From assembly GCA_966211305.1 (NCBI GenBank), contig CBIHPC010000006.1, positions 18,051 through 82,050 on the forward strand: a DNA stretch of 64,000 nt. The letters are read 5' to 3'. Below, piece after piece: positions 33,653-43,189 of the stretch; within the stretch, counting starts at the first letter, position 1, and each line of letters begins with the position of its first letter. The position numbers were made by a program, and so were the translations under genes. Under the pieces are notes generated by a model. That model had not been told where the DNA came from. It worked only from the letters and a program-made list of their open reading frames with translations, and did no database searches. This DNA comes from Niastella sp966211305 (GTDB lineage Bacteria > Bacteroidota > Bacteroidia > Chitinophagales > Chitinophagaceae).

Positions 33653-34188
33653 TCCTCTTCCTCAACAGTCGCCAGGTCTGCTGCATTTTCGGGCTGCAGG
33701 ATCTCTGGTGTTTCAGCTTCTGCTTTAAAAGTAAATTTCTTTTGGGTAATGAAACTGAAGGCAACTACAATGAGTGTAGTGAGTATTTTAGCTACCGTGG
33801 GGTATAAATGACACTGTTCAACAAACAGCTTAATGAAAATATAATTCAGCGATATACAGCAAACCACCAATAAAAAATATCGGAACAACTGAATACGGCC
33901 ACGCAAAGTTGATCCCGGAAATACAATGGTGCGGCTCATATAAAAGCCCAATGGGAAAGTAACGGCAAAGGAAACCAGGAAAGCCGCTATATACGGACTG
34001 ATATTTATACCAATGGGTGTATGAACCAACTGCTTTTTGAAAATGAAATTGTAGCTTATTGCATACAGACTTATATCCAATATAGTATTGCCACCGCCAC
34101 AAGCTGCATACCTAAAGGTTTGTAATGGCATGAACCGGCGGAAAAAAGGATAAAAAAAGTCTATAACAGCATTGATCAGGTTCTTCAC
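33637..34188 (-). CDS. GtrA-family membrane protein
   Basis: A 183-residue protein with four predicted membrane segments (about 25-45, 62-85, 98-120, 130-150) and a charged C-terminal tail. FRYAACGGGNTILDISLY at the start, VSFAVTFPLGFYMSRTIVF and VAFSFITQKKFTF at the end are typical of GtrA proteins, which are thought to flip or hold polyprenyl-linked sugars in surface polysaccharide or teichoic acid modification. The last residues are encoded by a repeat array, and the tail from about residue 160 is low-complexity acidic. No glycosyltransferase is adjacent. Confidence 0.88.
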   Translation of the reverse strand: MKNLINAVIDFFYPFFRRFMPLQTFRYAACGGGNTILDISLYAISYNFIFKKQLVHTPIGINISPYIAAFLVSFAVTFPLGFYMSRTIVFPGSTLRGRIQLFRYFLLVVCCISLNYIFIKLFVEQCHLYPTVAKILTTLIVVAFSFITQKKFTFKAEAETPEILQPENAADLATVEEEERIIS

Positions 34189-34435
34189 GTTCGGTTATTT
34201 GTACGGTACAAAGGTAATTGAATAACAACAAACACCGGCGCCGTTCGCCCTTTCGTTTATATTTTATCGTTTTACTGCTCCGAATACTGTTTTACAACGC
34301 TCTTTTTTTGCCAAAACGGCGAAAACCTTCGATATTTTTAAGTGTCCGATTGACCTGAATCAATAATATTCAACAACTGCAATTGTTCTCATAAAAACCT
34401 ACATATTTGAGTTCAGTTTAACCCCTAAGCACCAT

Positions 34436-34475
34436 TTAAGAGCTTCTGCCGAAGGCGGGGGCTCTTAATATTTTG
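34436..34475 (+). terminator. Terminator-like hairpin upstream of argS
   Basis: TTAAGAGC (34436-34443) pairs with GCTCTTAA (34461-34468), with an inner CTGCC/GGCGG stem and a GAA loop, followed by TATTTTG. No plus-strand gene lies between GtrA and this hairpin, so it may end a small RNA or an argS leader transcript. The rest of 34189-34435 shows no gene. Confidence 0.6.
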
Positions 34476-34512
34476 CCCCCGGTCATTTATTCCCCGGTAA
34501 CCGGCAATCCTT

Positions 34513-34520
34513 TAACTTTG
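34513..34520 (+). promoter_or_regulatory. Putative -7 element of argS
   Basis: TAACTTTG fits TAnnTTTG and lies 18 bp upstream of the ATG at 34539. This supports that start over an upstream in-frame codon at 34473. Confidence 0.5.
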
Positions 34521-34538
34521 CAGCCTCAAAATCAACGA

Positions 34539-36380
34539 ATGGCAATAGTTTCCGTTATTCAGTCGGCAGTCAGCGCACAGATCAGTCAATTATACCAGGT
34601 ACATCTTGAGCCCGCCTCCATTACGGTGAGCGAAACAAAACCCGAGTTCGAGGGCGATTATACCGTGGTGCTCTTTGCCCTGCTGAAGACCCTGAAAAAA
34701 AAGCCCGAAGAGTTGGGAAATGAACTGGGCCAGGCCCTGGTGGCCGGAAATACCGCCCTTTTTAGCGGGTTTAATGTGATCAAAGGATTTTTGAACCTCG
34801 CGGTCAGCGACAGCTGGTGGCTGCAATTCCTGAAAGAACAATACAATAACGCGGATTATGGCCGTCAGCAGCGCAACGGCCAGCGGGTAATGGTTGAATA
34901 TTCTTCGCCCAATACCAACAAGCCGCTGCACCTTGGCCATTTGAGAAATAATTTCCTGGGCTGGAGCGTGGCAGAGATCTATAAGGCCAATGGTTATGAT
35001 GTAGTGAAAACCTGCATCGCCAACGACCGCGGTATTCATATCTGTAAAAGCATGATCGCCTGGCAACGGTTTGGGAATGGCGCTACGCCTGAAAGCACCG
35101 GAATTAAGGGCGATCACCTGGTAGGCGACTATTATGTGATGTTTGGCAATGTGCTGAAAGAACAAATGAAGCCCATTTTAGAAAAAAAGCAGGCTGCATT
35201 AATTGCGGAAGGAAAAACTGAAGAAGAAGCGCTTAAATATTTGAAGGATAAAAAAGATGAGCTGGAAAAAGAAGCCGAGATCATGAAGGCCGCCCAGCAA
35301 ATGCTGGTCGACTGGGAAGCCGGCAAACCCGATGTGGTGGAGCTGTGGCGTACCATGAACAGTTGGGTGTACAAAGGCTTCGATGAAACTTACAAACGTA
35401 TCGGCAGCGATTTTGATAAGATATATTACGAAAGCGAAACCTACCTGCTGGGGAAAAATCTGGTTGAAGAAGGCTTAAGTAAAAAAGTGTTTTTTCAAAA
35501 AGACGACGGCAGTGTATGGGTTGATTTAACCAGCGATGGGCTCGATCAGAAGATCGTTCGCCGCCGCGATGGTACTTCAGTTTATATTACCCAGGATATT
35601 GGACTGGCCCAGGAAAAACAAAAAGAATTTCATTGTAACCGGAGCATCTATGTGGTAGGTGATGAACAGAACTATCATTTCAAGGTATTAAAACTCATTT
35701 GTCAGAAACTGGGTATCGAAGGCGCCGACGGCATTTACCATTTAAGCTATGGTATGGTGGAACTGCCTACCGGTAAAATGAAAACGCGCGAAGGTACGGT
35801 GGTTGACGCCGATGATATACTTGACGAAATGATCCGCGAAGCAACAAAGAAGAGAGAGGAAAGAGAAAAGGAAACTAATAAAACCACAGAGTTGAGCGCT
35901 GCGGAATTACAAACGCTGGATGAAATTGTTGGCAGCGGCGCCATTAAATTCTTCCTGGTTCGGGTAGATCCGCAAAAACGAATGATCTTTAATCCTGAAG
36001 AGTCGATAGACCTGCATGGTTTTACGGCCACAGCTGTTCAGTATACCTACGCACGTACACAATCGGTATTCAGAAAAGAATTGTATACCGGCGGTGAACC
36101 AGGCGCCGACCTGTTGCCGCTGGAAAAAGAAATGATCATTAAGCTGGAACGGTATGCTGATATCATTCGCCAGGCCGGAGATGAAATGAACCCCAGCGCT
36201 ATTGCCGGTTATGTGTACGAGGTGGCGAAGTTGTACAATTCATTCTACAACGAGCATAGCATCCTGAAAGCTGAAACACCCGTCAAGAAAGAATTGCGTT
36301 TGCAGATAAACCAGATGACAGCGCATGTAATTAAATCAGGTATGGCGTTGCTGGGAATACGGGTGCCTGATAGAATGTAG
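34539..36380 (+). CDS. argS: Arginine--tRNA ligase
   Basis: A 613-residue class I aminoacyl-tRNA synthetase that charges tRNA-Arg. The N-terminal ArgRS additional domain (about 1-110) is followed by HLGHLRNN (HIGH signature), a charged helical insertion (about 210-260) and the KMSK-type region PTGKMKTREGT. The C-terminal DALR anticodon-binding domain has the expected YAR...NSFYNEHSIL region. ATG at 34539 begins MAIVSVIQSAV and has a -7-like element just upstream. Convergent with the TPR gene 6 bp downstream. Confidence 0.97.
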   Translation: MAIVSVIQSAVSAQISQLYQVHLEPASITVSETKPEFEGDYTVVLFALLKTLKKKPEELGNELGQALVAGNTALFSGFNVIKGFLNLAVSDSWWLQFLKEQYNNADYGRQQRNGQRVMVEYSSPNTNKPLHLGHLRNNFLGWSVAEIYKANGYDVVKTCIANDRGIHICKSMIAWQRFGNGATPESTGIKGDHLVGDYYVMFGNVLKEQMKPILEKKQAALIAEGKTEEEALKYLKDKKDELEKEAEIMKAAQQMLVDWEAGKPDVVELWRTMNSWVYKGFDETYKRIGSDFDKIYYESETYLLGKNLVEEGLSKKVFFQKDDGSVWVDLTSDGLDQKIVRRRDGTSVYITQDIGLAQEKQKEFHCNRSIYVVGDEQNYHFKVLKLICQKLGIEGADGIYHLSYGMVELPTGKMKTREGTVVDADDILDEMIREATKKREEREKETNKTTELSAAELQTLDEIVGSGAIKFFLVRVDPQKRMIFNPEESIDLHGFTATAVQYTYARTQSVFRKELYTGGEPGADLLPLEKEMIIKLERYADIIRQAGDEMNPSAIAGYVYEVAKLYNSFYNEHSILKAETPVKKELRLQINQMTAHVIKSGMALLGIRVPDRM

Positions 36381-36386
36381 GGTGTT

Positions 36387-37415
36387 TTAGATACCCCCCG
36401 GCATCTTCTGCTCCTGCTTCAGGCTCTTCAATGAGGGGTCCATTTCAATGGCTTTATCGCACAACTGTTGGCCCTTCGCCTTCTCGCCTTTTTTCTGGTA
36501 CGAAAGCCCGATCATGTAAAGCGCGTTGGCGTTTTTCTTGTCAATGGCCAGGGCTTTATCCCAGTAATTGATAGCATCGTCGTATTTGCCGGTCTGGTAA
36601 TAGGCATCTGCAATATTGTACAGCAGTTCCATATCCTGCGGTTTCTTTTGCAACACTTCCTGCATCAGCGCCAGTCCTTTTTCAAAATTCTTTATGTTCA
36701 GGTAGGCATTGGCGAGGTTTTCAATATAATCGTTGCTGCGGTTGTATCCTTTGGCGCCGGCTCTTTCGAACCAGTAAATGGCTTTTTTATCGTCGGGAAT
36801 GGCGTAATACACCAGTCCGGCCTCATACATCCAGTTCGCTTTTGTGCTATCGCGCTCGATGGCCTGCTCAAAACAACCGGCTGCTTTTTTGTAATTGCTC
36901 ATTTCAACCAGGCTGCGGCCTGCAATGTAAGGCGTTTCAGCACGTTTGGGGTCTTCTTTAAATGCCAGTTCGCAATATTTCAGGCATTCGCCATAATTTC
37001 CCTGCTCGTAAAAACTTTTTGCAATAATGAAGTTGGCAGAATTGCCTACTTTGGCCTCCTGCATCTTTTTTGCGTAGGTAACCGCATCGTTCCACTGGCG
37101 GGTATTTAACGAAAGCATGGCCAGTTGCTCCAGCACTTCAGGATTTTTCGCATCTATCGCAAAGGCAGCTTTGTACTTTTCGCGTGCTTCCATATAACGT
37201 TTCTGCTCGAGGAGCGACTGCCCCCAGCCTGCCTGTACTTTGGCATCGTTGGGTGAAAAACCGGCGGCTTTGGAGAAGTTCTTTTCCGCTTCGCGGTAGC
37301 GGCGGGCTTCCTGTTCGGCAACCCCTTTTTTAAAATAAAAGTCAGCACTGTCAGACTGGGCATTAGTAATGTTGGAAATGATTCCAAGCATCAAAATGAG
37401 GTTAATGTTTTTCAT
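36387..37415 (-). CDS. TPR-repeat secreted or periplasmic protein
   Basis: A 342-residue protein with a signal peptide (MKNINLILMLGIISNITNAQ) followed by about eight tetratricopeptide repeats across residues 25-335. Repeats show the A-x-Y and G/A spacing (for example ALAIDKKNANALYMIGLSYQ). TPR proteins scaffold protein complexes in the envelope; no specific partner can be named. Its minus-strand gene lies directly downstream of glgB (30 bp gap), so the two may be co-transcribed. Confidence 0.85.
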   Translation of the reverse strand: MKNINLILMLGIISNITNAQSDSADFYFKKGVAEQEARRYREAEKNFSKAAGFSPNDAKVQAGWGQSLLEQKRYMEAREKYKAAFAIDAKNPEVLEQLAMLSLNTRQWNDAVTYAKKMQEAKVGNSANFIIAKSFYEQGNYGECLKYCELAFKEDPKRAETPYIAGRSLVEMSNYKKAAGCFEQAIERDSTKANWMYEAGLVYYAIPDDKKAIYWFERAGAKGYNRSNDYIENLANAYLNIKNFEKGLALMQEVLQKKPQDMELLYNIADAYYQTGKYDDAINYWDKALAIDKKNANALYMIGLSYQKKGEKAKGQQLCDKAIEMDPSLKSLKQEQKMPGGI

Positions 37416-37445
37416 AGTTATCTATTTTCAATACGTCAGAAATCT

Positions 37446-39395
37446 TTACTTCAAAACTACAGCTCCCAACGGCGGCAGGTGCACATTTATTTCATACATA
37501 TTGTCATTTTTATCCAGGCAGGTTGTTAATATTTCCGGATTGAATACATCTCCGGTTCCCCAATAGTGTTTGGCGTCTGAATTAAAGATCTCGCGCCATT
37601 CACTTTTCCCGTGCGTATATACCTTCCAGTCGTGCCGCGCCACCGGGGTAAGGTTTAAAATGATCAGCAGATCATTGGCCGGGTCTTTTCCCTTACGGCG
37701 ATATGCAACCACACATTCTGCCGGATGGTTCAGGTCGACCCATTCGAACCCGTAAATATTGAACTGATTTTCATACATCGCAGGCTCGTTACGTAATAAA
37801 TTATTCAAATCACGAACGCAATCTTTCAACCCACGGTGCGAATCGAACTGCAACAGGTTCCATTGTAACTCGCTTTTATAATTCCATTCATTGGTATCGC
37901 CGAACTCGCAACCCATGAATAAGAGTTTCCCCCCGGGATGCGTAAACATATACGTATACAGCGTGCGCAGGTTGGCAAACTTCTGCCAGTCGTCGCCCGG
38001 CATTTTAAAGATCATGGGGCTTTTACCGTGTACCACTTCATCATGGCTTAAGGGTAACAGGAAGTTCTCATCGTAGTAATACATCATACTGAACGAAAAC
38101 TTGTTCTGGTAATGCCGGCGGTAAATGGGGTCCATTTTAAAATAGTCAAGGGTATCGTGCATCCAGCCCATCATCCATTTCATGCCAAAGCCAAGTCCGT
38201 TCCCAAATGTGGGGCGCGAAACGCCCGGCCAGTCGGTAGCTTCTTCGGCAATGGTTTGCACATCGTGAAAATCGCGATAGATGGTTTCGTTCAGGTCTTT
38301 TATAAAGGAAATGGCCTCTATATTGCCATCGCCGCCATATTCATTTGGTTCCCACTGGCCGTGGGTACGCGAATAATTCAGTTTCAGCATGGAACTTACC
38401 GCATCGACCCGAATACCGTCGATATGATATTTATCGAACCAGAAGCGGGCGCTGCTGATAAGGAATGATTTCACTTCTCCCCTTTTGTAATTGAATACAT
38501 AGCTGTTCCAGTCGGGGTGAAAACCTTTACGCATATCGGCATATTCGTAGGTATTGGCCCCGTCGAACATGAACAGCCCGTGCGCATCGTAGGGAAAATG
38601 CGAAGGCACCCAGTCGAGGATAACGCCAATGCCTGCCTCATGAAAGGCATTGATGAGCTCCATAAAACTTTGCGGATCGCCAAAGCGGGAGGTGGGTGCG
38701 AAATACCCCGTGCCCTGGTAACCCCAACTGCCGTCGAACGGATGTTCCATTACCGGCATAAACTCCACATGGGTAAAACCCATTTCTTTCACGTATGGCA
38801 CCAGCAGCTCGCGGATCTGATCGTAGGTGTTGTATGATTCTTCATCATGTTTGTTCGGCCGCATCCAGCTGGCAAGGTGAACTTCATAAATACTGCAGGG
38901 CGCCTCCAGCGTATTGTGCCGGCCGCGGGTTTTCATCCACGCTTCATCTTTCCAGGTATAGTTCAGGTTCCAGGTAATGGAGGCCGTGTGGGGGCGTTTC
39001 TCCCAGAAATTGGCATAGGGATCGCCTTTGTCGCTTTTGGCGCCATTGAAGCCGTCGATATGATATTTGTATACTTCTCCTTTGGGTAAAGCGGGAATAA
39101 ATCCTTCCCAGATGCCCGAACTGTCGAGCCGTACATAGAGGGGATGAATGGTAGGGTTCCAGTCGTTGAAATTACCGATCACCGAAATATAGGTGGCATT
39201 GGGCGCCCATACGGCAAAATAATATCCTTTTGTTCCCAGTACCTCTGTTTCGTGCGAACCAAACAGATCGTATAAACGATAATGCGTTCCCTGTTGAAAA
39301 TTACGAACATCTTCTTCTGTGAAAAATGAATAGTTCCATACTTTTTTTGTACTGTCTACAAAATGGATCTCTTCATATTTTTTTACCATATCCAT
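37446..39395 (-). CDS. glgB: 1,4-alpha-glucan branching enzyme
   Basis: A 649-residue GH13 enzyme that makes alpha-1,6 branches in glycogen. An N-terminal CBM48 domain (about 60-150, YYFAVWAPNATYISVIGNFN) precedes the catalytic barrel with VEFMPVMEHPFDGSWGYQ-type strands, nucleophile in GIRVDAVSSML, acid in TIAEEATDWPG and LLPLSHDEVVHGK. The C-terminal all-beta domain is present. ATG at 39395 or 39389 is preferred to a TTG at 39443. glgC and glgA are about 16 kb away on the same strand. Resembles the eukaryote-like branching enzymes found in Bacteroidota. Confidence 0.94.
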   Translation of the reverse strand: MDMVKKYEEIHFVDSTKKVWNYSFFTEEDVRNFQQGTHYRLYDLFGSHETEVLGTKGYYFAVWAPNATYISVIGNFNDWNPTIHPLYVRLDSSGIWEGFIPALPKGEVYKYHIDGFNGAKSDKGDPYANFWEKRPHTASITWNLNYTWKDEAWMKTRGRHNTLEAPCSIYEVHLASWMRPNKHDEESYNTYDQIRELLVPYVKEMGFTHVEFMPVMEHPFDGSWGYQGTGYFAPTSRFGDPQSFMELINAFHEAGIGVILDWVPSHFPYDAHGLFMFDGANTYEYADMRKGFHPDWNSYVFNYKRGEVKSFLISSARFWFDKYHIDGIRVDAVSSMLKLNYSRTHGQWEPNEYGGDGNIEAISFIKDLNETIYRDFHDVQTIAEEATDWPGVSRPTFGNGLGFGMKWMMGWMHDTLDYFKMDPIYRRHYQNKFSFSMMYYYDENFLLPLSHDEVVHGKSPMIFKMPGDDWQKFANLRTLYTYMFTHPGGKLLFMGCEFGDTNEWNYKSELQWNLLQFDSHRGLKDCVRDLNNLLRNEPAMYENQFNIYGFEWVDLNHPAECVVAYRRKGKDPANDLLIILNLTPVARHDWKVYTHGKSEWREIFNSDAKHYWGTGDVFNPEILTTCLDKNDNMYEINVHLPPLGAVVLK

Positions 39396-39607
39396 GCCTG
39401 ATTGTTGGTTTTGTTCAGTTGTTACTTGTCTTGTTAATAGCAACCAGATAATTATCAGGGGCTTTAACGATTAATTAAGACTACGTTTGTCCATTTACGA
39501 AATTCATTCCAGACATTCGTTCAACCACAAAGGCGTACAAGGGTGAGATTCCTTAAACATATTAACAGGTTAATATGCGTTTACGCTATTGTCGTTTCCT
39601 AACCGCT

Positions 39608-42391
39608 ATGAAAAAAACAACCGCACTCTTTTTCGTACTTTTTGTCATTTCCATTCCCGTATTTTCCCAGGATGCTGCTCTTAAAGGTACAGTAATTGAC
39701 ACTTCGGAAAAAAGAAACCTTTCCAATACAGTTATAGCATTATTGAGGCCAGCCGACTCGGTGTTGATGTCCTTCACCCGTTCCGGTAAAGAGGGAAATT
39801 TTACATTACAAAAGCTGCCGCCCGGTAAATTTATCCTTATGGTAACCCGCCCGGCCTATGCCGACTATTTCGACCGGGTAGAAATTGCCTCCGGCGCCAC
39901 CGTTGACCTCGGGAAAGTGGCCATGACCCTGAAAAGCCAGTTGCTGCAGGAAGTAGTGGTGCAACATAAACTGGGGGCCATTCGCATAAAGGGCGATACC
40001 ACTGAATATGTGGCCGATAGTTTTAAGATGGCTGCCGGCGCTACGGTGGAAGACCTGTTGAAAAAATTACCCGGTTTACAGGTAGATAAAGATGGCAAAA
40101 TAACGGCCCAGGGCGAAACCGTGCAAAAGGTATTGGTTGACGGGGAAGAATTCTTTAGCGACGATCCTACCATTGCCACCCGCGGGCTCACCGCCGATGC
40201 GGTTGATAAAGTTCAAACCTTCGACAAAAAAAGCGACCAGGCTGAGTTTACCGGTATCGATGACGGGGAGAAAACAAAGACCATCAACCTGAAGCTGAAA
40301 GAAGACCGGAAAAAAGGGTATTTCGGAAAACTGGAGGCCGGGGCCGATGGCAATAAGTTCTGGAATAGTAACCTGATGGTAAATGCCTTTAAGGGCAAGC
40401 GGAAATTGTCGGCTTTTGGTATTATGTCGAGCACCGGCCGTACCGGGCTCGATTGGCAGGAAAGCACGAACTATGGCGGCGCTTCTATGGAAATGAATTC
40501 CGAAGACGGCGGCGGCATGTCGATAAATTTTAGCGGTGGCGACGATGAATTTGGCGGCGGCAGTTACTGGGGCGAAGGATTGCCAAAGGGCTGGAATGGC
40601 GGCCTGCATTATTCGAATAAATGGAATGCCGATAAAATTCATTTCAACGGCGGTTACCAGTATAATAAACTGAATACCGAAGCACAGGGAAATACTTTTA
40701 GTCAAAATAAACTGCCGAATTCTATCCTGTATACAAACGACTTTGGCAACAGTTTCAGCAGCCGAAACCGGAACATGGTCCGCGGCCTGTATGAATTTCA
40801 GATCGATTCGCTTTCAAGCCTGAAGATAACAGCTCAGGGATCGCAGGGAAATTCATTCAGCAAAAGTAATTTTCACCAGGAGTCACTGAACGGGAATGGC
40901 GATACGCTCAGCATTATCGACCGCGAAACAAATGTGGATGCCGATAGAAAGAATTTCAATTCCACGTTGTTATGGCGGCAGAAATTCAAAAAACAGGGAA
41001 GAACATTATCGCTGAGTGCCCGGCAGAATTATACCGAAAATACTTCAACCGGTATTTATTTTTCCAATAATCATTACTATAAGATCGGGATCGATAGCAC
41101 CAAAGTGCTCGACCAGCAAAAGCTGATCGACAATAAAAACGCGGTAGTGAACGCACGTATTTCCTATACCGAACCGCTGAACAAACGATCGTTGCTCGAG
41201 TTCAATTACAGCGTCGATAACAACAAACGGGAGTCGGGCATCATCACACTTGAAAAAATTAATTCGGTTGGGAAATATGAAGATAAGATCGATTCGCTGA
41301 GCAATGAGTACAGCTTTAATGTGCTTACCCAGTCGGGCGGGATCAATTACCGGTATGCCAAACCCAAAAAGATCTCGTTCTCCTTCGGGATGAATGTATC
41401 TTATGCCGAATTTACCCGCAAAGACCTGCGCGGCGATTCGGCCATCAGTTACAACTTTACCAATTTCTTTCCGCAGGCAAATTTGAACTGGACCATGGGA
41501 CGAAATGGCAACCTGCGGTTCAATTATAACGGCAGTACGCGGGCGCCCGGCATCGACCAGATACAACCCATTCAGGATATTACCGACCAGATGAACATCA
41601 GGGAGGGGAATCCCGATCTGAAACAGGCTTTCCGCCATAACTTTTCCCTGCGGTACAACAATTACAAGTTCCTTTCCGAACGGGGTATTTATGCAGGTGT
41701 GAATTATAATGCCACGCAGAATGATTTCAGCTCAATAAATATCCTCGATACCACAACCGGTAAACGCACCACCCGGCCGGTGAACGTGGATGGTAATTAC
41801 CGCATGAACGGCTGGATGGGGTATGGACAGAAAATTAAGAAACTGGGCATCAGGGTGGGTATTGAAGGTGAGTGGAATATAAATCATAATACCAATTTCA
41901 TTGGCGAATTACTGAACGAGAACGACAGTTATGTGTTCGGCGCCGGCCCCACGTTAAGTTATGAAAAAGAGAAGAAATTCGAGATCTGGATAAACACCAG
42001 TTTCAGGCGTAACATTTCGAAATCATCGTTACGAAGCGACCTGGTCACTAAATTCTGGACGCAAAACCATCATTTAGATATGCGGGTATACCTGCCCTGG
42101 AAGCTGGAGATCGGCAGTAGCTGTAATTTCAATATCCGCCAAAAAACAAGTGTGTTTGAACGGAATAACAATTCTATCAGGTGGGATGTAAGGATCGACC
42201 GGAAGCTATTCAAAAATGACGTGGCGCGTTTGCGGTTTTCGGCCAATGATATCCTCGATCAGAATATCGGGTTCAACCGGAATATCAACAGCAACTTTGT
42301 TTCGGAAAGAACATACGATACCATCAGGCGGAACTTCTTATTGTCGTTCATCTGGAACTTCAGCAAGAATGGAAAGCCGCAGAGTTGGTAG
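39608..42391 (+). CDS. Outer-membrane beta-barrel protein with carboxypeptidase-like N-terminal domain
   Basis: A 927-residue protein with a signal peptide (MKKTTALFFVLFVISIPVFSQ), a carboxypeptidase-regulatory-like domain (about 22-105, ALKGTVIDTSEKRNLSNTV), a TonB-plug-like region (about 125-225, TVEDLLKKLPGLQVDKDGK) and a large C-terminal barrel belonging to the OMP_b-brl family typical of Bacteroidota. A Gly-rich loop is near residues 300-325. The start at 39608 gives the signal peptide directly. Paired 66 bp downstream with a GLPGLI gene, a common combination. Its ligand is unknown. The stop is followed by a heptamer array. Confidence 0.88.
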   Translation: MKKTTALFFVLFVISIPVFSQDAALKGTVIDTSEKRNLSNTVIALLRPADSVLMSFTRSGKEGNFTLQKLPPGKFILMVTRPAYADYFDRVEIASGATVDLGKVAMTLKSQLLQEVVVQHKLGAIRIKGDTTEYVADSFKMAAGATVEDLLKKLPGLQVDKDGKITAQGETVQKVLVDGEEFFSDDPTIATRGLTADAVDKVQTFDKKSDQAEFTGIDDGEKTKTINLKLKEDRKKGYFGKLEAGADGNKFWNSNLMVNAFKGKRKLSAFGIMSSTGRTGLDWQESTNYGGASMEMNSEDGGGMSINFSGGDDEFGGGSYWGEGLPKGWNGGLHYSNKWNADKIHFNGGYQYNKLNTEAQGNTFSQNKLPNSILYTNDFGNSFSSRNRNMVRGLYEFQIDSLSSLKITAQGSQGNSFSKSNFHQESLNGNGDTLSIIDRETNVDADRKNFNSTLLWRQKFKKQGRTLSLSARQNYTENTSTGIYFSNNHYYKIGIDSTKVLDQQKLIDNKNAVVNARISYTEPLNKRSLLEFNYSVDNNKRESGIITLEKINSVGKYEDKIDSLSNEYSFNVLTQSGGINYRYAKPKKISFSFGMNVSYAEFTRKDLRGDSAISYNFTNFFPQANLNWTMGRNGNLRFNYNGSTRAPGIDQIQPIQDITDQMNIREGNPDLKQAFRHNFSLRYNNYKFLSERGIYAGVNYNATQNDFSSINILDTTTGKRTTRPVNVDGNYRMNGWMGYGQKIKKLGIRVGIEGEWNINHNTNFIGELLNENDSYVFGAGPTLSYEKEKKFEIWINTSFRRNISKSSLRSDLVTKFWTQNHHLDMRVYLPWKLEIGSSCNFNIRQKTSVFERNNNSIRWDVRIDRKLFKNDVARLRFSANDILDQNIGFNRNINSNFVSERTYDTIRRNFLLSFIWNFSKNGKPQSW

Positions 42392-42426
42392 GCATAAAGG
42401 CAACGAGGCAGAAGAGATACACTTAG
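42391..42426. repeat. Heptamer word array at stop codon
   Basis: GGCATAA, AGGCAAC, GAGGCAG words follow the receptor stop codon and end near GAGATACAC, a variant core. The same words recur near 63841-63885 at the right end of the window. Confidence 0.65.
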
Positions 42427-42457
42427 ACTTAGAACCTGAAAAATTATTTGTAATACA

Positions 42458-43189
42458 ATGAGGTTACTTATTTATATAGCACTTTTATTCTCCCCTACCC
42501 TGTTTGCACAGCAACAAAAATTTATTACAGAGGGAAAAATAGAATATGAACGCAAAACAAACCAGCATGCTTTTATGGAAGAAGGCAGTATGTGGGATGA
42601 AGCGGCCAAAAAAAGCATGTCGAAATTTGTGACCTATTATTATGATCTCACGTTCAAAGGCAACCGCACCTTGTTTCAAACGGGCCGTGATCCCGAAATA
42701 AAACAGTCGAAGTTCTGGGGCGTATTCGATTCTGAGAATACGATCTTCACGCGGCTCGACAGCAATACATCTGTAACGCAGCGGAACATTTACAGCGATC
42801 AGTACCTGGTAGCTGATTCGCTTCGCAAGATCGACTGGAAGATAACGCCTGAGATAAGAAAGATCGCGCAGTTCGATTGCCGAAAGGCCGTAGGCCGCAT
42901 AATGGATTCCATTGTAGTGATCGCCTTTTATACCGATGAAATCCTTACCACCGGCGGACCGGAATCATTCAACGGATTGCCGGGCATGATCCTTGGGCTG
43001 GCCATTCCCCGGATGCATACAACCTGGTATGCCACCAAACTGCAACTGGTTGAAGTAAATGAGAAAGATCTTGTAGCGCCAAGGCGGGGAAAGAAAATGA
43101 CCGGTAATAACTACCGGTCAACAGTAAAAGATATTCTTAATGAATGGGGAACGGAGGGCGCTAGGCGGCAGCCTCAGCTTTTGTTGTAA
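42458..43189 (+). CDS. GLPGLI family protein
   Basis: A 243-residue secreted protein with a signal peptide (MRLLIYIALLFSPTLFAQQ) and the family motif in FNGLPGMILGLAIP (about 165-178). GLPGLI proteins are restricted to Bacteroidota and are usually encoded next to an outer-membrane beta-barrel receptor, as here; their function is unknown. The C-terminal residues overlap the 3' end of clpP on the opposite strand by 29 bp. Confidence 0.92.
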   Translation: MRLLIYIALLFSPTLFAQQQKFITEGKIEYERKTNQHAFMEEGSMWDEAAKKSMSKFVTYYYDLTFKGNRTLFQTGRDPEIKQSKFWGVFDSENTIFTRLDSNTSVTQRNIYSDQYLVADSLRKIDWKITPEIRKIAQFDCRKAVGRIMDSIVVIAFYTDEILTTGGPESFNGLPGMILGLAIPRMHTTWYATKLQLVEVNEKDLVAPRRGKKMTGNNYRSTVKDILNEWGTEGARRQPQLLL

